NCBI GenBank assembly: GCA_016584495.1
Contig: WAID01000013.1
Location: forward strand, 1,550,001-1,614,000
DNA length: 64,000 nt
Direction of reading: 5' to 3'
Source of the DNA: Celoporthe dispersa
Lineage: Eukaryota > Ascomycota > Sordariomycetes > Diaporthales > Cryphonectriaceae
How positions within the stretch are numbered: position 1 is the stretch's first letter; each line of letters opens with the position of its first letter. The notes beneath the pieces are model-generated. The model had not been told where the DNA came from. It worked only from the letters and a program-made list of their open reading frames with translations, and made no database searches. This document shows, piece by piece, positions 1 through 10,179 of the stretch. Made by a program: the position numbers and the translations under genes.

Positions 1-711
1 GTACACCGACATGTGCTCCTCCTCCTCCTTGCCCATGTCTCGGCGCTGGGCAGCACCACCACCACCACCGTAGAGGAGCCTGTTCTGGGCCTGGTCCTTG
101 AGCGCATCCCTCCTGCGGCCGACCCAGGTCTTGACGGCGCCGTAGACACCCGAGACGAGCCAGAACAGGGCGTTGACGAGGTCCAGCCAGGCGGCGGCCT
201 TCTCGACGCCGGTGCTGCTGCCCTTGTAGGGGTCGTCGCTGCTGCGGTTGTGGAAGATGCCCATGAAGATGCCGAAGACGATGATCCACAGCAGGAAGAC
301 GGACAGGTCCCAGGCGAACATGTGGTGCGTCTTGCAGCGCCGCGAGACCAGGCCAAAGGGCGCGGTGAAGGCCAGGACCAGGGCGGAGAGGCAGGCCAGC
401 ACGGCGACGATCATGCCGAACCACCAGGCAGAGGAGGCATCGGCGGCGTGCTTCTGGCCGTCACCGACGCGCACGCCGTAGATGCCCACGATGATGAGGC
501 CGAACAGGAACTGCAGGCCGCGCACGACGAGGCGGGGGATGTTCTCCCAGGCGCGCAGGGGTGCGGTGACGGCCTTGGTGCCGACGTCGTAGCCCAGGTC
601 GGTGGCGTCTTTGGCGTGGGCCCTGTAGTCGGTACCGTTCTTCTCGTAGGCGGAGTGGATCTCCTTGCGGTGCTTGAAGAGGAGCTTGGCGACATTGGCG
701 AGGCTGGACAT
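1..711 (-). CDS. MARVEL-like four-helix membrane protein (3' end cut by window edge)
   Basis: Reading the minus strand from the ATG at 711 gives an open frame of 237 codons that reaches base 1 without a stop, so the C-terminus lies outside the window. The protein has a short charged N-terminus (begins MSSLANVAKLLFKHRKEIHS) and four hydrophobic segments at about residues 60-80, 97-120, 130-153 and 173-195. A basic stretch and a Gly-rich, then Glu-rich, tail (KEEEEHMSV) follow. Four helices with short loops and a cytosolic charged tail is the layout of fungal MARVEL-domain plasma-membrane or endomembrane proteins. No catalytic motif is visible. No intron is needed in the visible part. The start is chosen because the frame upstream of 711 has no other convincing Met and the region becomes AT-rich and repetitive. 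Family assignment rests on topology only, so another tetraspanning membrane family is possible. Confidence 0.7.
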   Translation of the reverse strand, partial: MSSLANVAKLLFKHRKEIHSAYEKNGTDYRAHAKDATDLGYDVGTKAVTAPLRAWENIPRLVVRGLQFLFGLIIVGIYGVRVGDGQKHAADASSAWWFGMIVAVLACLSALVLAFTAPFGLVSRRCKTHHMFAWDLSVFLLWIIVFGIFMGIFHNRSSDDPYKGSSTGVEKAAAWLDLVNALFWLVSGVYGAVKTWVGRRRDALKDQAQNRLLYGGGGGAAQRRDMGKEEEEHMSVY

Positions 712-2380
712 GATGGCGGCCTGACTTGTTGGTAGCTGGACGACGGTCCTTGCCTTGTTCTTGTTGTTGTTGTGTGTGTGTGTTTTTTACGTGTTGCTGA
801 TGGATGATTTTATTTTTGATTTCTTTTTGTTGTGGATGCTGTACCTGCCAGCTGGATCTTGTGAAGGAGAGAGATTGCAAACAAGTAGATCTGTATGTAA
901 AGGTAATAAGAACTCGAGATCTAGCGAGAAGTGACTGGCTGGCTGTACGAAAAAAGTATAAATAAATATAAATATAAAAACAAGCAAAAGAGGACAATAA
1001 CAGCCAGATAGGTGAATCTATGGCTCGACAGAATGCTATCAAGAAGGAGGCGAACAAGGCCAGCGGGTGAGAGAGAAAGAAGAACAAAGAGAAGAGAATA
1101 TATAAAAGGTTCCAGGTCTTGATGGGAGAATGAAGACCCAAACACAACAAACCTTTTGTCTTGACCCCAGGCTCGACAGCCAGCGCCTTCTTATCAGCTC
1201 CTTGGACCTCGTGTCCCTCCCTCACAAGAGAGACAATGGCCATGGAGGAGACAGCAAGGTCGCCTGGTGAAACACACAAAGCACGCCCGTCCCGAACCGG
1301 GTGCACAAGACGGTTGGCCATCGTCAGTCGTGGAGGACAAAGCATGTTTCTGAGGTTGGGCGCCTGAGAACCACAAGGACAGGGCCGGGGCTACAGGTAG
1401 GGCCGACATGATTGGCTGCTGGCGGGCGACAGTGTTTCGTCGAGGGGTCCATGGGAGCGCCGCCTGGAATGACTGGACCACGATACAGCAGAACCCCGGC
1501 CGAGAACACGCGCTGGGCTCTCCCCTCCCGCCCTCCCCACCATTCAACCTCGTGAGCCCTGCGGCGCACAATAGCCAGGCCTGAGCCGCCCGCCGCCCGC
1601 CCCTCTTCCAAAAAAAAGAAAATAAATAAATAAATACAATAAAAAATAAAAAATAAATACGAGCAGCAAACCCCGGCAAGGCAGGGGGGATGCGTGAGGG
1701 CTTGAGAAGGGAATTCACTCCCGCTCATGAGCCTTTTGCCAGCTCACAAACCAACAGCAGTAACAAGGACAACACACGCATTCCTCCCCGGGCGGGATTG
1801 AGACGAACAGGAAAACCTGTACTCCGTAGCCGAATCCCAATGCAAATAAGCGCAAATCGCTTAAATATGGACTGCGAGGGCGTGCTGTTGCACCTGGAAG
1901 AGTTTAGCTCTCTGGCTCTTGGGGGCCGGCGGCGGACATGCCTTCAGTTGATTCGCTCCTCCGAGTCTCAGGATCTCATCAGTCCAGCGGACTTTATGCC
2001 GTCGCAGGCAAGACACATGGACCAGCAGCGCAGGAGAGGATCTCAAGTCGTCATTTCGAATATTACTCTCATCTCATCTCCTTCCTTCTTTCTATATATG
2101 TATATATATATGTGTGTGTGTGTGTGTGCGCGTGTGTGTGTATATATAACCTGACTGGTCTGCCTGTGTGTAGCTTGTTGCCCTCAAAGTGAAGACGAGC
2201 AACAAACTTGTGAGCGCGACGAGGACAAAATACACGCACACACACCAAGAACCGCTGCTGACGACATCACTCTATCTAGACCGCGCCTTGGCCCTTCTTT
2301 CTCTCCCTCTCGTAGACAAGTCTCGATCGGATAGTATCCCCTCTGTAGTATCCACTCGTCCATCCAGTCCTCCACTCGTC
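712..2380. other. Divergent intergenic region between membrane protein and methyltransferase
   Basis: About 1.7 kb separates the two divergent start codons. It holds an AT-rich block (about 940-990 and 1595-1665), TATA-like ATATATAAAA at 1098-1107, and the alternating purine-pyrimidine tract annotated separately at 2092-2148. Open frames here are low-complexity and unlike proteins. It should carry both promoters and 5' UTRs; I see no further gene. Confidence 0.6.
2092..2148. repeat. Compound alternating Py-Pu microsatellite (TA/TG/CG/TG/TA)
   Basis: A 57-bp run of almost strictly alternating pyrimidine-purine dinucleotides passes from TA to TG to a short CGCG core and back through TG to TA, roughly symmetric about the CG core. 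Such tracts can adopt left-handed DNA under supercoiling. It ends about 230 bp upstream of the methyltransferase start codon. Confidence 0.8.
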
Positions 2381-3541
2381 ATGTCGAAGCCAGCCGCGCC
2401 AGGAGACCGCACATTCCGGTCCTACTCGTCCCAGGACGCAGAGAACTACGCGCAGGTCCGCATGCACTACAGCGACGCCCTGTACCAGAGCATCGTCGCC
2501 TACCACACCTCGACCGGCGGCCAGCTCGACACGGTCGTCGACCTCGGCTGCGGGCCGGGCATCGCGACCTTCAAGCTCGCCGACTACTTCGCCAGCGTGA
2601 CCGGGCTCGACCACAGCGAGGCCATGATCGAGACCGCCCGCGCCCGCCTGGCCGGCGAGGCTGACAAGCTGCGGTCGAGCGTCCGGTTCGAGGTCTCTAC
2701 GGCGGAGGACATCGATCCTGCCCTGATCCCGGACGGGAGCGTGGATGTCATCACGGCTGCGACCTGTGCGCATGTGAGTACCGATCTCGACGGGCGCATC
2801 TCTGCAGCGCTAACCATGCCTATCCCAGTGGTTCGATATGCCTCGCTTCTGGCCCAGCGCGGCGCGCATCTTGAAGCCGGGAGGCACCGTGGCCATCTGG
2901 TGCAGCCAGGCTGCAAACGCACACCGTATGTACCACCTCTCGAGAGACACATGGGAAGCGCCCATGCAGCCCTTCCAGATGTGTGGTTCAGATCCCTCTG
3001 GTGTCCCCTCCCACCCAGGGCCAGACGAGAAAGTCCTAAGAAGACACCTCTTTTTTCTAATTCCTTTTTTTTTCTTCTTCTTCTTAGACTCGGTGCCCAA
3101 CGCGGCCAAGATCAACGCCACCCTCGAGAACATGACAGACACAGAGCTGGCCCCCTACCTCGAGCCCGGCAACCAGCTGGCCCGCGGCCTCTACGCCGAC
3201 CTGCGCCTCCCGTGGACCATCGACCCCCCGCGCCCGCCTTCGACGAGGCCTCGTTCCGCAAGAAGTTCTTTGGCGTCCACGAGGGCGACGAGCCCTTCTT
3301 CGACGGCAGCGTCGAGCGCGAGTTCGACATGGACAGGGTGGAGAAGATCATGTCCACCTCGAGCCCCATCACCCGGTGGCGGGCGGCCCACCCGGCGCTG
3401 GTCGGGACCGAGGACGACATCGTGCGCAGGATGAGGCGGGTCATCGAGGAGAACCTGCGCGAGGCCGGCGTGGCCCCGGGGGATTTCAAGGTCAAGGGGG
3501 GCCTACATGGGGTCTTGCTAACGTTGAAGAAACGGGCTTGA
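2381..3541 (+). CDS. Class I SAM-dependent methyltransferase, trans-aconitate methyltransferase-like
   Basis: Proposed exons are 2381-2773, 2829-2925 and 3088-3541. Intron 1 (2774-2828, GTGAGT...CCCAG) contains a CTAAC branch site. Intron 2 (2926-3087, GTATGT...TTCTTAG) ends in a strong pyrimidine tract; it is 162 bp with no in-frame stop, so its retention would add 54 residues. The protein (about 314 aa) has SAM motif I VVDLGCGPG near residues 52-60, an acidic loop GLDHSEAMI, and the motif WFDMPRFWPSAARILKPGG after intron 1, typical of the TMT1/methyltransferase-11 group that methylates small carboxylic acids. One frame break lies in the C6 run at 3224-3229: upstream text (ADLRLPWTIDPP) and downstream text (AFDEASFRKKFFG) are both family-like but one frame apart, and a seventh C would join them. 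It faces the metallo-beta-lactamase gene tail to tail. Substrate unknown. Confidence 0.82.
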   Translation: MSKPAAPGDRTFRSYSSQDAENYAQVRMHYSDALYQSIVAYHTSTGGQLDTVVDLGCGPGIATFKLADYFASVTGLDHSEAMIETARARLAGEADKLRSSVRFEVSTAEDIDPALIPDGSVDVITAATCAHVSTDLDGRISAALTMPIPVVRYASLLAQRGAHLEAGRHRGHLVQPGCKRTPYVPPLERHMGSAHAALPDVWFRSLWCPLPPRARRESPKKTPLFSNSFFFLLLLRLGAQRGQDQRHPREHDRHRAGPLPRARQPAGPRPLRRPAPPVDHRPPAPAFDEASFRKKFFGVHEGDEPFFDGSVEREFDMDRVEKIMSTSSPITRWRAAHPALVGTEDDIVRRMRRVIEENLREAGVAPGDFKVKGGLHGVLLTLKKRA

Positions 3542-3854
3542 AAGAGAGAGAGAGAGAGAGAGAGAGAGCAAAGCCTGGGACCGGGACTCTTGGTTTTGGT
3601 TTGTTTTTTTTTCAATTATCTTTTCATTTTTGGGGTTTCCTAGAGTCTCCTTCTTGGTCTCATAGACAACAGAAAAAGTTTATCTAGTTTATGGATTTGG
3701 TAATTGATCACTAGGCAAAAAGTGCCACAGAGAACACGGATAAAGAGCAAATAATATCAATCATACTCCAAATCTACTCTCAGATATGAACGAATATATA
3801 TATTTTCTTAAAAAAACAATAAATAAAAAAAAACAAGGCAGTATACAGAGATCC
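3542..3854. other. Convergent spacer with (GA)n tract
   Basis: This 313-bp spacer separates two convergent genes. It starts with a (GA)n run (3544-3568) directly after the methyltransferase stop, then becomes AT-rich (about 3690-3840). It probably contains both 3' UTRs and polyadenylation signals. The raw frame of the minus-strand gene would extend into it to a stop at 3808-3810 (see that gene). Confidence 0.6.
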
Positions 3855-5256
3855 TCACTCCAGAGCATCTTGATAGTCCTTCAGAAACGCCCAGCGGCTC
3901 CTTCTGCACCCAGCCCTTGGCCACAAAGTCGCCAGCATGCTTGGGGAACAGGTCCACGATAGACAACAGGTCCTTGTCGTGCGCCGTGATCACGAGCACC
4001 TTGTCGTGCGCGTCGGCCTCCTGCATCTTCTCGACCGTCCTCTCAGCCTCGTCCGGGTCCAGGTTGTTGCCGCCGGGCCCCTTAGGGATCGTCAGAAACG
4101 GCTTCGTCCTGTCCCCGTCCCGGAGCAGGTGCTCAAAGATCTCGCCCGGGCACGCCGCGGCGGCACCACCGCTGCTGCTGCTGCTGTTCTTGTTCTCCCC
4201 CAGCAGCGGGTGCGGCGAGATGGACTGCGGCAGCGGCAGCCACTTGGACGGGCGGAACTCGCCGCCGTGGTGTGCAGCGTCGCCGCCCATGAAGATGAAG
4301 CTGCTGCTGCTGCTGTCACCCGGGCCGCTGGTGACGCGGGCGAGGGCGCACAGGTGGCCGATGGCGTGGCCGGGGCTGTCGAGGAGGTAGAAGGACCCGT
4401 CGCCAAAGTAGTCAAAGGCGTCGAAGCGGCCGATCTTCTTGTCCTGGTCGAAGCTGATCTCGCGCAGCTCGCGGCCCTCGTAGTCGGACTCGAGGACGGG
4501 CGCCTCCGGGTTGGCGGGATAGCCTGGGAGCATGGCCTCTTTGAAGCCGGGGCCTACGATCAAGGCTGTGTGTGGGTCGAAGGTCGACGGGTCTCCGACG
4601 CTGGAGGGGCGGAGGAGGAGAGGGTTGTTCTTTTAATATCATCCACTACTGATAGACATTGAAACCTCCAAAGTCTCTCTCTTTTTTTCTTCTTCTTCTT
4701 TCTTTCTCCTTCTCTTGTGTCTCTTACTTGGGCTCTTTTAAAAAAGAAAAAATGAAATTCAACAAAAACTTACTGGTCAAAGTGCCAGTGGCTCCAGATG
4801 ACAGCCTCGATGCTGGAGCCCGACACGCCATGCTCCTCGAGGATCTCACGGACGCCCTGCCTGACCTCGATCTTACCGTCGGCGGCATCGATGGCCTTGA
4901 GCCAGTGGGGGGCCATGTTGGTCCAGTCCTTGCGCACGCCCAGGTCGAAGAGGAGCTTGCGGCCCGAGGGGTGCTCGACGAGGAAGGAGAAGGAGGGGGC
5001 GTCGAGCTTGTCGAAGCCCTTGATCTGATGCTCAAAGAACATCTGGGTGGGCAGGCCCGAGATCCACGCGGTCGTGTCGATGACTGTGTTGGGTGTAATG
5101 TTTCCATCTTCCGAGTTAGTGCTGCTGCGGAGGACATGGCAGGGTCACAAGAGCTGATTTGTGAGTATATTTTATTAACTGGAATAGCCACGCACCTCGC
5201 ACGTCGACTGTGACCCTGGAGGGCTCAATGTTGAGGTCTGGAGCACCTGTCGCCAT
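3855..5256 (-). CDS. Metallo-beta-lactamase fold hydrolase, lactonase-like
   Basis: Minus-strand exons are 5256-5196, 5083-4774 and 4600-3855, with introns 5084-5195 (GTGCGT...ACACAG) and 4601-4773 (GTAAGT...CTCCAG). The protein is about 371 aa. The zinc motif H-W-H-F-D-H lies at residues 119-124 and is split by the second intron; it is followed by GDPSTF, a SPGHAIGHL segment and a GGDAAHHGG segment carrying the later metal ligands. This matches the fungal branch of AHL-lactonase-like metallo-beta-lactamases, which hydrolyse lactones or lactams; the true substrate cannot be read from sequence. Two low-complexity insertions (Ser runs coded by AGC repeats) sit in exon 3. Near the end the frame breaks: one extra G on the plus strand at 3896-3897. 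Removing it gives the family-like tail WAFLKDYQDALE with a stop at 3855-3857; unrepaired, the frame ends at 3808 in a hydrophobic nonsense tail. Confidence 0.82.
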
Positions 5257-5363
5257 TCTCTCCCACTTTTCTCTCTCTTGTGCTTGCGTGGATTCTCTTG
5301 TTGAATTGGCAGACGGTGATACTGTGTTGCAAAAAGAGAATGGAACCTCTTTTTTTTTTTGTC

Positions 5364-5395
<32 letters not shown>

Positions 5396-5785
5396 GCATT
5401 AATAATGAATATCAAGATGCAGCATTGAAACCTCTGGGTAGTAGTAGTAGTAGTAGATGTGGCGGGCCGACTTGGAATTTGTAATGCAGCCAGGCATAAA
5501 CCTCGAATCAGCCCACATCTACGATCTCCTCTCTCAAATACCGATCCTCAGCATTCCTGAAACAGACACGCCGGGAGAGGAGAGGGTTGCATACTTGTGT
5601 ATCCCCCCCCAAAAAAGGACGCGAGAAGTACCCGAGAACAAGGCGGGAGAGAGAGAGAGAGAGAGACGATGATAGTGATTGGTTGCTGACGAGCATACCC
5701 GTGCATGACAGTAATCTAGTGATCCATCTTACCATGTAATTTTTGCCATGGCGTTACACTGTACGTGGCAGCACACCATAATCAA
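5257..5785. other. Spacer between two minus-strand hydrolase genes
   Basis: These 529 bp hold a T run followed by (TA)n at about 5350-5391 and a (TAG)n run at 5438-5457, with no gene-like frame. The region should contain the promoter of the metallo-beta-lactamase gene and the 3' end of the alpha/beta hydrolase transcript. Confidence 0.55.
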
Positions 5786-6107
5786 TTACGAACCTCTCGG
5801 GGCCCGGTCCAAACAGTCTATCCGGCGGCACAGGCGGAGCCCCTCCCGCAGTGCCGCATACGCATTCTGCAGGAAGGCCCTCGCGGCGGGGACCTCGCCG
5901 GCCCAGTGCCCAAAAGGGTGCCCGACACCGTCATACACCGTCAGCTCGCTGCACGTTCCCGCACCCAGCAGCTTCTCGTGGTACGCCCTGCCCTCGTCGA
6001 CCAGCGGGTCCAGCGCGGCGCAGTGGATGCTGGCGGGCGCGAGCCCTGCGTGCGAGGAGGCCGTCATGGGCGAGGCGCGGAAGTCGGCCGCGTTGGAGGA
6101 TCGAGTC

Positions 6108-6153
<46 letters not shown>

Positions 6154-7137
6154 CAGCATCAGCATTCGCAGCAGCAGCAGCAGCAGGAGTGGTCCCTCTG
6201 CCCAGCCAGAGGTTGTAGAACCAGACGAGGCGGTGCATCGGGAGGCAGGGCGCATCGTGAAGCGATGTGTAGGATGCGTAGGGGGTCGTGGTCGGGTCGC
6301 ACCGGCCCTCTTCCTCTTCCGGCACGAACCGACAGTCCAGGACGGGCACGACGAGCAGCTGCAGCCGCAGGGGCGGGATGCGCGTGCTGTGGTCACCACC
6401 AGCGCCGCCGTCGTCCCTCACCAGCAGGGCCAGCGCGGCGGCGAGACATCCTCCTGCCGAGAACCCGCCCACCGCCAGCCTGTCTGCGTCGATGCCGAGC
6501 TCGCGCGCCCGGGAGACCACCCACCGCAGCGCATCGAGACAGTCCAACACCGGCGTGGGGTGCGGATGCTCGGGCGCCAGGCGGTAGTCGACGTTGACCA
6601 CGATGCAGCCGACATGGTGGGCCACGCCGCGGCAGAAGGTGGCGTCCGTGGCCAGCGAGCCGATGACGAACCCGCCGCCGTGGAAGTCGACGTACGCCGG
6701 GAGGAGGCCCTCTCCGGTCTCGAGCCCGCCGCTGGTGATGGCGGCGGCGGTGGGGCGGATCACCTGGACGGCGATCTCGCCCTCGGGCTGCGTCACGGGG
6801 ATCCTGTGGAGGGTGGTGCTCTCGACCTCTGCGATGGTGCCCTCGATCTCGTGCGTGGGGACCGTGTATCTTGGGCGGTCTTGGTTGTATGTCTCGTAGG
6901 GCACCTGGTCGGCCCGCAGTCTGGGCGCTGTGAGAGGGGTTTGTGTGCGTCAGTAGAGGAGCCACAGGGCTCTTATATTGGCGTCCTGGGTGTCTGCTGG
7001 CACCCTCTGGGTAGGTAGCGGTGTGGATGGGCTCAATCACCTTGATATTTATTGTACACCCTCGCAAAGTCGGGATCGACCAGGTCTAGCACGGAAGCGT
7101 GAAGAGGGTTGATCATGTCCTCTGCTGAGGCCATCAT
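5786..7137 (-). CDS. Alpha/beta hydrolase, HSL-type esterase/lipase
   Basis: Two minus-strand exons, 7137-7041 and 6927-5786, are joined by a 113-bp intron (GTGATT...CTCACAG); the product is about 412 aa. The oxyanion motif HGGG is at about residues 115-118, the nucleophile elbow GFSAGG puts the catalytic Ser at about 189, the Asp lies in DPLVDEG (about 339), and the His in GVGHPF (about 369). This is a complete hormone-sensitive-lipase-type triad, so the enzyme is probably an active carboxylesterase or lipase on small esters; no signal peptide is visible. Exon 1 begins MMASAEDMINPLHASV, and either of two adjacent ATGs could serve. Between the core and the Asp loop is a low-complexity insertion: Ala-rich, then sixteen Thr at about 292-307, coded by a trinucleotide microsatellite. 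It lies in tandem with the lactonase-like gene, about 530 bp upstream of it. Confidence 0.87.
6114..6153. repeat. (TAG)n microsatellite within the hydrolase exon
   Basis: About thirteen TAG units run on directly into AGC units (to about 6186). On the minus strand they encode the poly-Thr and part of the poly-Ala insertion of the hydrolase, so length changes stay in frame only in multiples of three. Confidence 0.9.
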
Positions 7138-8739
7138 GAAGCAGGATATTGCTAATGTTATGTTAGATATTGTGTGACAATTATTATGCAATGACAGTAT
7201 ATGTGTCTGTCTGTGTGCAAGGCTGTGAGGTCACAAGAGGATCGGCCAGCTGGTCATACACACAGGCTCTGGACCGAAGCAGAAATACCACTCTCGTCGT
7301 CATGCAACATTGTCTCTCGCTTCTTCGATCGGCTATCTTTACCGGTAATTCGCATATCAACCGCCCCGGCAAGCCCAAGTACTTACCCAGCCGCCGCTCC
7401 GATGCCGCCGCCTCTCTCCAAAACCTGACAGGTTTCAGCGCGGTTTCTTGGCGGCCCGCAGCATCGAGACAAAGAGTGAATGGATAATATGTAGGCAATA
7501 ACGAGGAGTTCTTCTAGGCCGGGTCAATAATGCTGGGTGTAGCCTTCTCGCTTAACTATGGGATATTGTAATCGATCAACCGCCTCGAGCAGTAGTAAGC
7601 AATATTGGGATAGAGTATGGGATTTATATATATATTCTGCAGTATCATCCGGTAAGGTGCTCATTATGTCTGGCCATGATAGCACCACACATTGGTATCT
7701 CCTCCCTGCCCTGGCATGTCAATTTCCAGAGCGTGCCTGTGCCTATGCCTGAGTCTGTGCCTGTGCAAAAGCTTTCCAGCCCTTCCCTTTGCTGCTCCCA
7801 GCACCTTGTATCCGTCATTAAAGAACAGGAACGCTCACTATGCAGCCTGCTCTCAAGATCCAGGCCCTGGAAAATAAGTTGAAGAATAAACAAAAAGAAT
7901 ATTCCAGGCTCACTATGATAACCAAGATCCAAGGAAAAAGAAGTAGAAAAAAAAAGAAAAGGAACAGAAAAGAAAATAGAGAAAAGGAAAACAGTCAACA
8001 AGAGCAACAAAACTTTTGATGAATATCATGATGGTGGGCGGTCCGCTGTGAATGGCCCAGAGTGATAGATGTCCCTGCCAAGGAAGAGACAAGTAGAGAA
8101 GCTCATGTCCGAGCGGGAATAAGTAAAGAATACGGTGAGTGGTGATGATGTAGAGGGAGAGAGGACCAAGTTTCCTAACCGTCCACCAAGAGTACAGAAA
8201 AAGAAGGTAAAAGAACAAAAACTATCTGGTGACAACAGGCACATAAACACCCTCAGGAATAGCACACAGAAAAACTTCCTGTGAAGAGAAAAAGTTAAAG
8301 GCTTAGATTTGGGGGGGGGGGGGGTATCTTGAAAAGGTTCCCTGCAGTGCTTCATCAAGTACATTGTTCCGTGATCTGCCAAATGATGTTTGCGAAGTAA
8401 TGAGGTGCGGCATTCGAGGCCATGGACTTGTAGTTAAAACAACATAGGGGGGAACCAGAAGCGAGAGAAGATTGCAACATCGTCTGATCTAGAAGACCGA
8501 ATTTTGACGAGGTTTCTTTTTTTTTCTTTTAATAGTCAAGTTCCCGAGGTTGGAAGGAAATAAAGAAAGAAGATCACGGGAAACAAATGGAAGAAAAAAG
8601 AAGAAAAAAACAACCAAAAAGAAAGAAGAAGAAAAAAACCAGAAACGGGATGGATGGTCAGCTTTTGTTTTGGCCTGCTTTGTCCCTGCGCACATCAGCT
8701 TTCGCCCCAAACGCCCACAAAGTCAGAAACCCCGCCCAT
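7138..8739. other. Spacer upstream of hydrolase and downstream of velvet gene
   Basis: I see no gene in these 1.6 kb. The stretch includes purine-rich blocks (7900-8000 and 8560-8650) and a run of 14 G at 8311-8324. Open frames are low complexity. It should contain the hydrolase promoter (near 7138) and the velvet gene 3' UTR (below 8740). Confidence 0.55.
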
Positions 8740-9441
8740 TCAGTGACCATCCCGCGACCCATAGTTATAATTATCGAACATGTTGCCCTCGCCGTAGCCG
8801 CTCTGGCCGTGTGGCAGTCCCGGCTGGGCAATCTTCAGGTGCAGGCCGCCTGGCCCGACCATGTTGCCCGGCCGCTGCGCCTGCATGCCGGGGAGGGTTC
8901 TCGAGCTGTTCGTGGGCATGTAGCCGCCGTTGTAGTTGGCGGCCGTGGTGTAGTTCAGGTCGGGCGACGAGCTGCCGTGTGACGCTCCTATCTTGTCCAC
9001 CGGCGGGAGCACAGGGCCGTGGGCGGCGGCGTGGCTGCTGCTGAACTGCCCGAGCGGGCTCGCGCCCGTCAGAAGGCCCTGGGACGACGTAGCGCTGCCG
9101 TGGAGCGGGTATGCCGTCGAGGGGGACTGTCGCCCGGGCGACTGGTAGCTCGAGCCGGCAGAGGGCGGGCTGTGGTAGTGGCCGACCGAGGTGTCCAGCC
9201 CGAGCTGCAGGCCCGAGCCGTAGTGGCCGGACATGGAGCCTATAGGGGCCATGCTCTGGCTCGGCGAGGAGGTGACGGTGTGGAAGGCGCCTGGGTAGTG
9301 GGCTATCGTGGTCGAGGGGGTCGAGTGTCCCGTGTACGAGTGTGTCGTCGAGAAGCTGCCGTGTTTCGGGTACAGAGATATGCTGTTGTCCTTGTCGCCT
9401 GGCTCGGACCGCACGCGCTTTACCGGCCGGTCCTCCTCCTC

Positions 9442-9477
<36 letters not shown>

Positions 9478-10179
9478 CTGGTTCCGCCCGCCCATCATCT
9501 GCGCGAAGGCGTTATTCTTCTTCTTGGTGCTCATCGCCTTGGATTCTTTCCTGAGGCGCAGGCGGACGCCGGCGTCAACAAGCAGTCTCGTCATCGATGT
9601 CGACTCCGACATCCCCGGAAAATGTCTTCCGCTGTAGGTCGTGAACGGCTGCGAGCAGATGGACGTGAGGGACTCGGCATCCCCATTCGTCGTGTTGAGC
9701 TTGAACAGGCAGAACTTGAGGCGGTACGTCCCCTCCTTCTTGACCGATATGTCGTTGAGACAAAACATCATGTTGTGCGTGCCCCTGTCGTCCTTGACAA
9801 CGTGCCCGCTCGTGCAGGTGTTTCCCGTCAGCGAGTTCAGCTCCGGCTCCGGGTCCGAGGACGAGGCCCCTATCAGGAACGTCTGCACGAAGAGGTAGGG
9901 AGACGTTATGTACACCTGGAGCGGGTCCAGGCTGGGGTCGACGTCAAGCTGTATAATCGGTGGCGGGTCCACTGGCTTCCTGTCTTTGTCTTTCGCGTTG
10001 GCTGCCTTGGCCCTTTCGGGCTGCTGCTTCACCGTCAGGCGGTACGGCGAGCTGTGGTCCCAGGTTGACTGCACTGGCGGAGGTGCCGGGGCAACTTGTG
10101 GGAGCATGCTCTGCGATGCACCGCCCATGGAGTATAAAGGTCCCCATTGCTGGGCTCCTCCAAAGTCGTAGGAGGCCAT
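8740..10179 (-). CDS. Velvet-domain developmental regulator, VosA/VelC type
   Basis: A single minus-strand exon encodes 479 aa from the ATG at 10179 (MASYDFGGAQQWGP). The same frame runs further upstream, but no better Met is present and the added residues look like leader. The velvet domain spans about residues 45-215: YRLTVKQQPERAKAA, KDKDRKPVDPPPIIQL, a SPYLFV strand, ISVKKEGTYRLKF, then HFPGMSEST and GVRLRLRKE. Velvet proteins are nuclear DNA-binding factors that form dimers and control sporulation and secondary metabolism. An N-terminal, uninterrupted domain containing the PVDPPP motif points to the VosA/VelC branch rather than VelB or VeA. After the domain come a Gly run (GCC repeat at 9445-9477), an acidic patch and a basic RPVKRVRSEP (about 251-260) that could be a nuclear signal, then a long Ser/Gly/Pro/Tyr tail. 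The usual GGFF.F.DLSV strand is replaced by MMFCLNDISV, so it is a divergent member. Confidence 0.85.
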
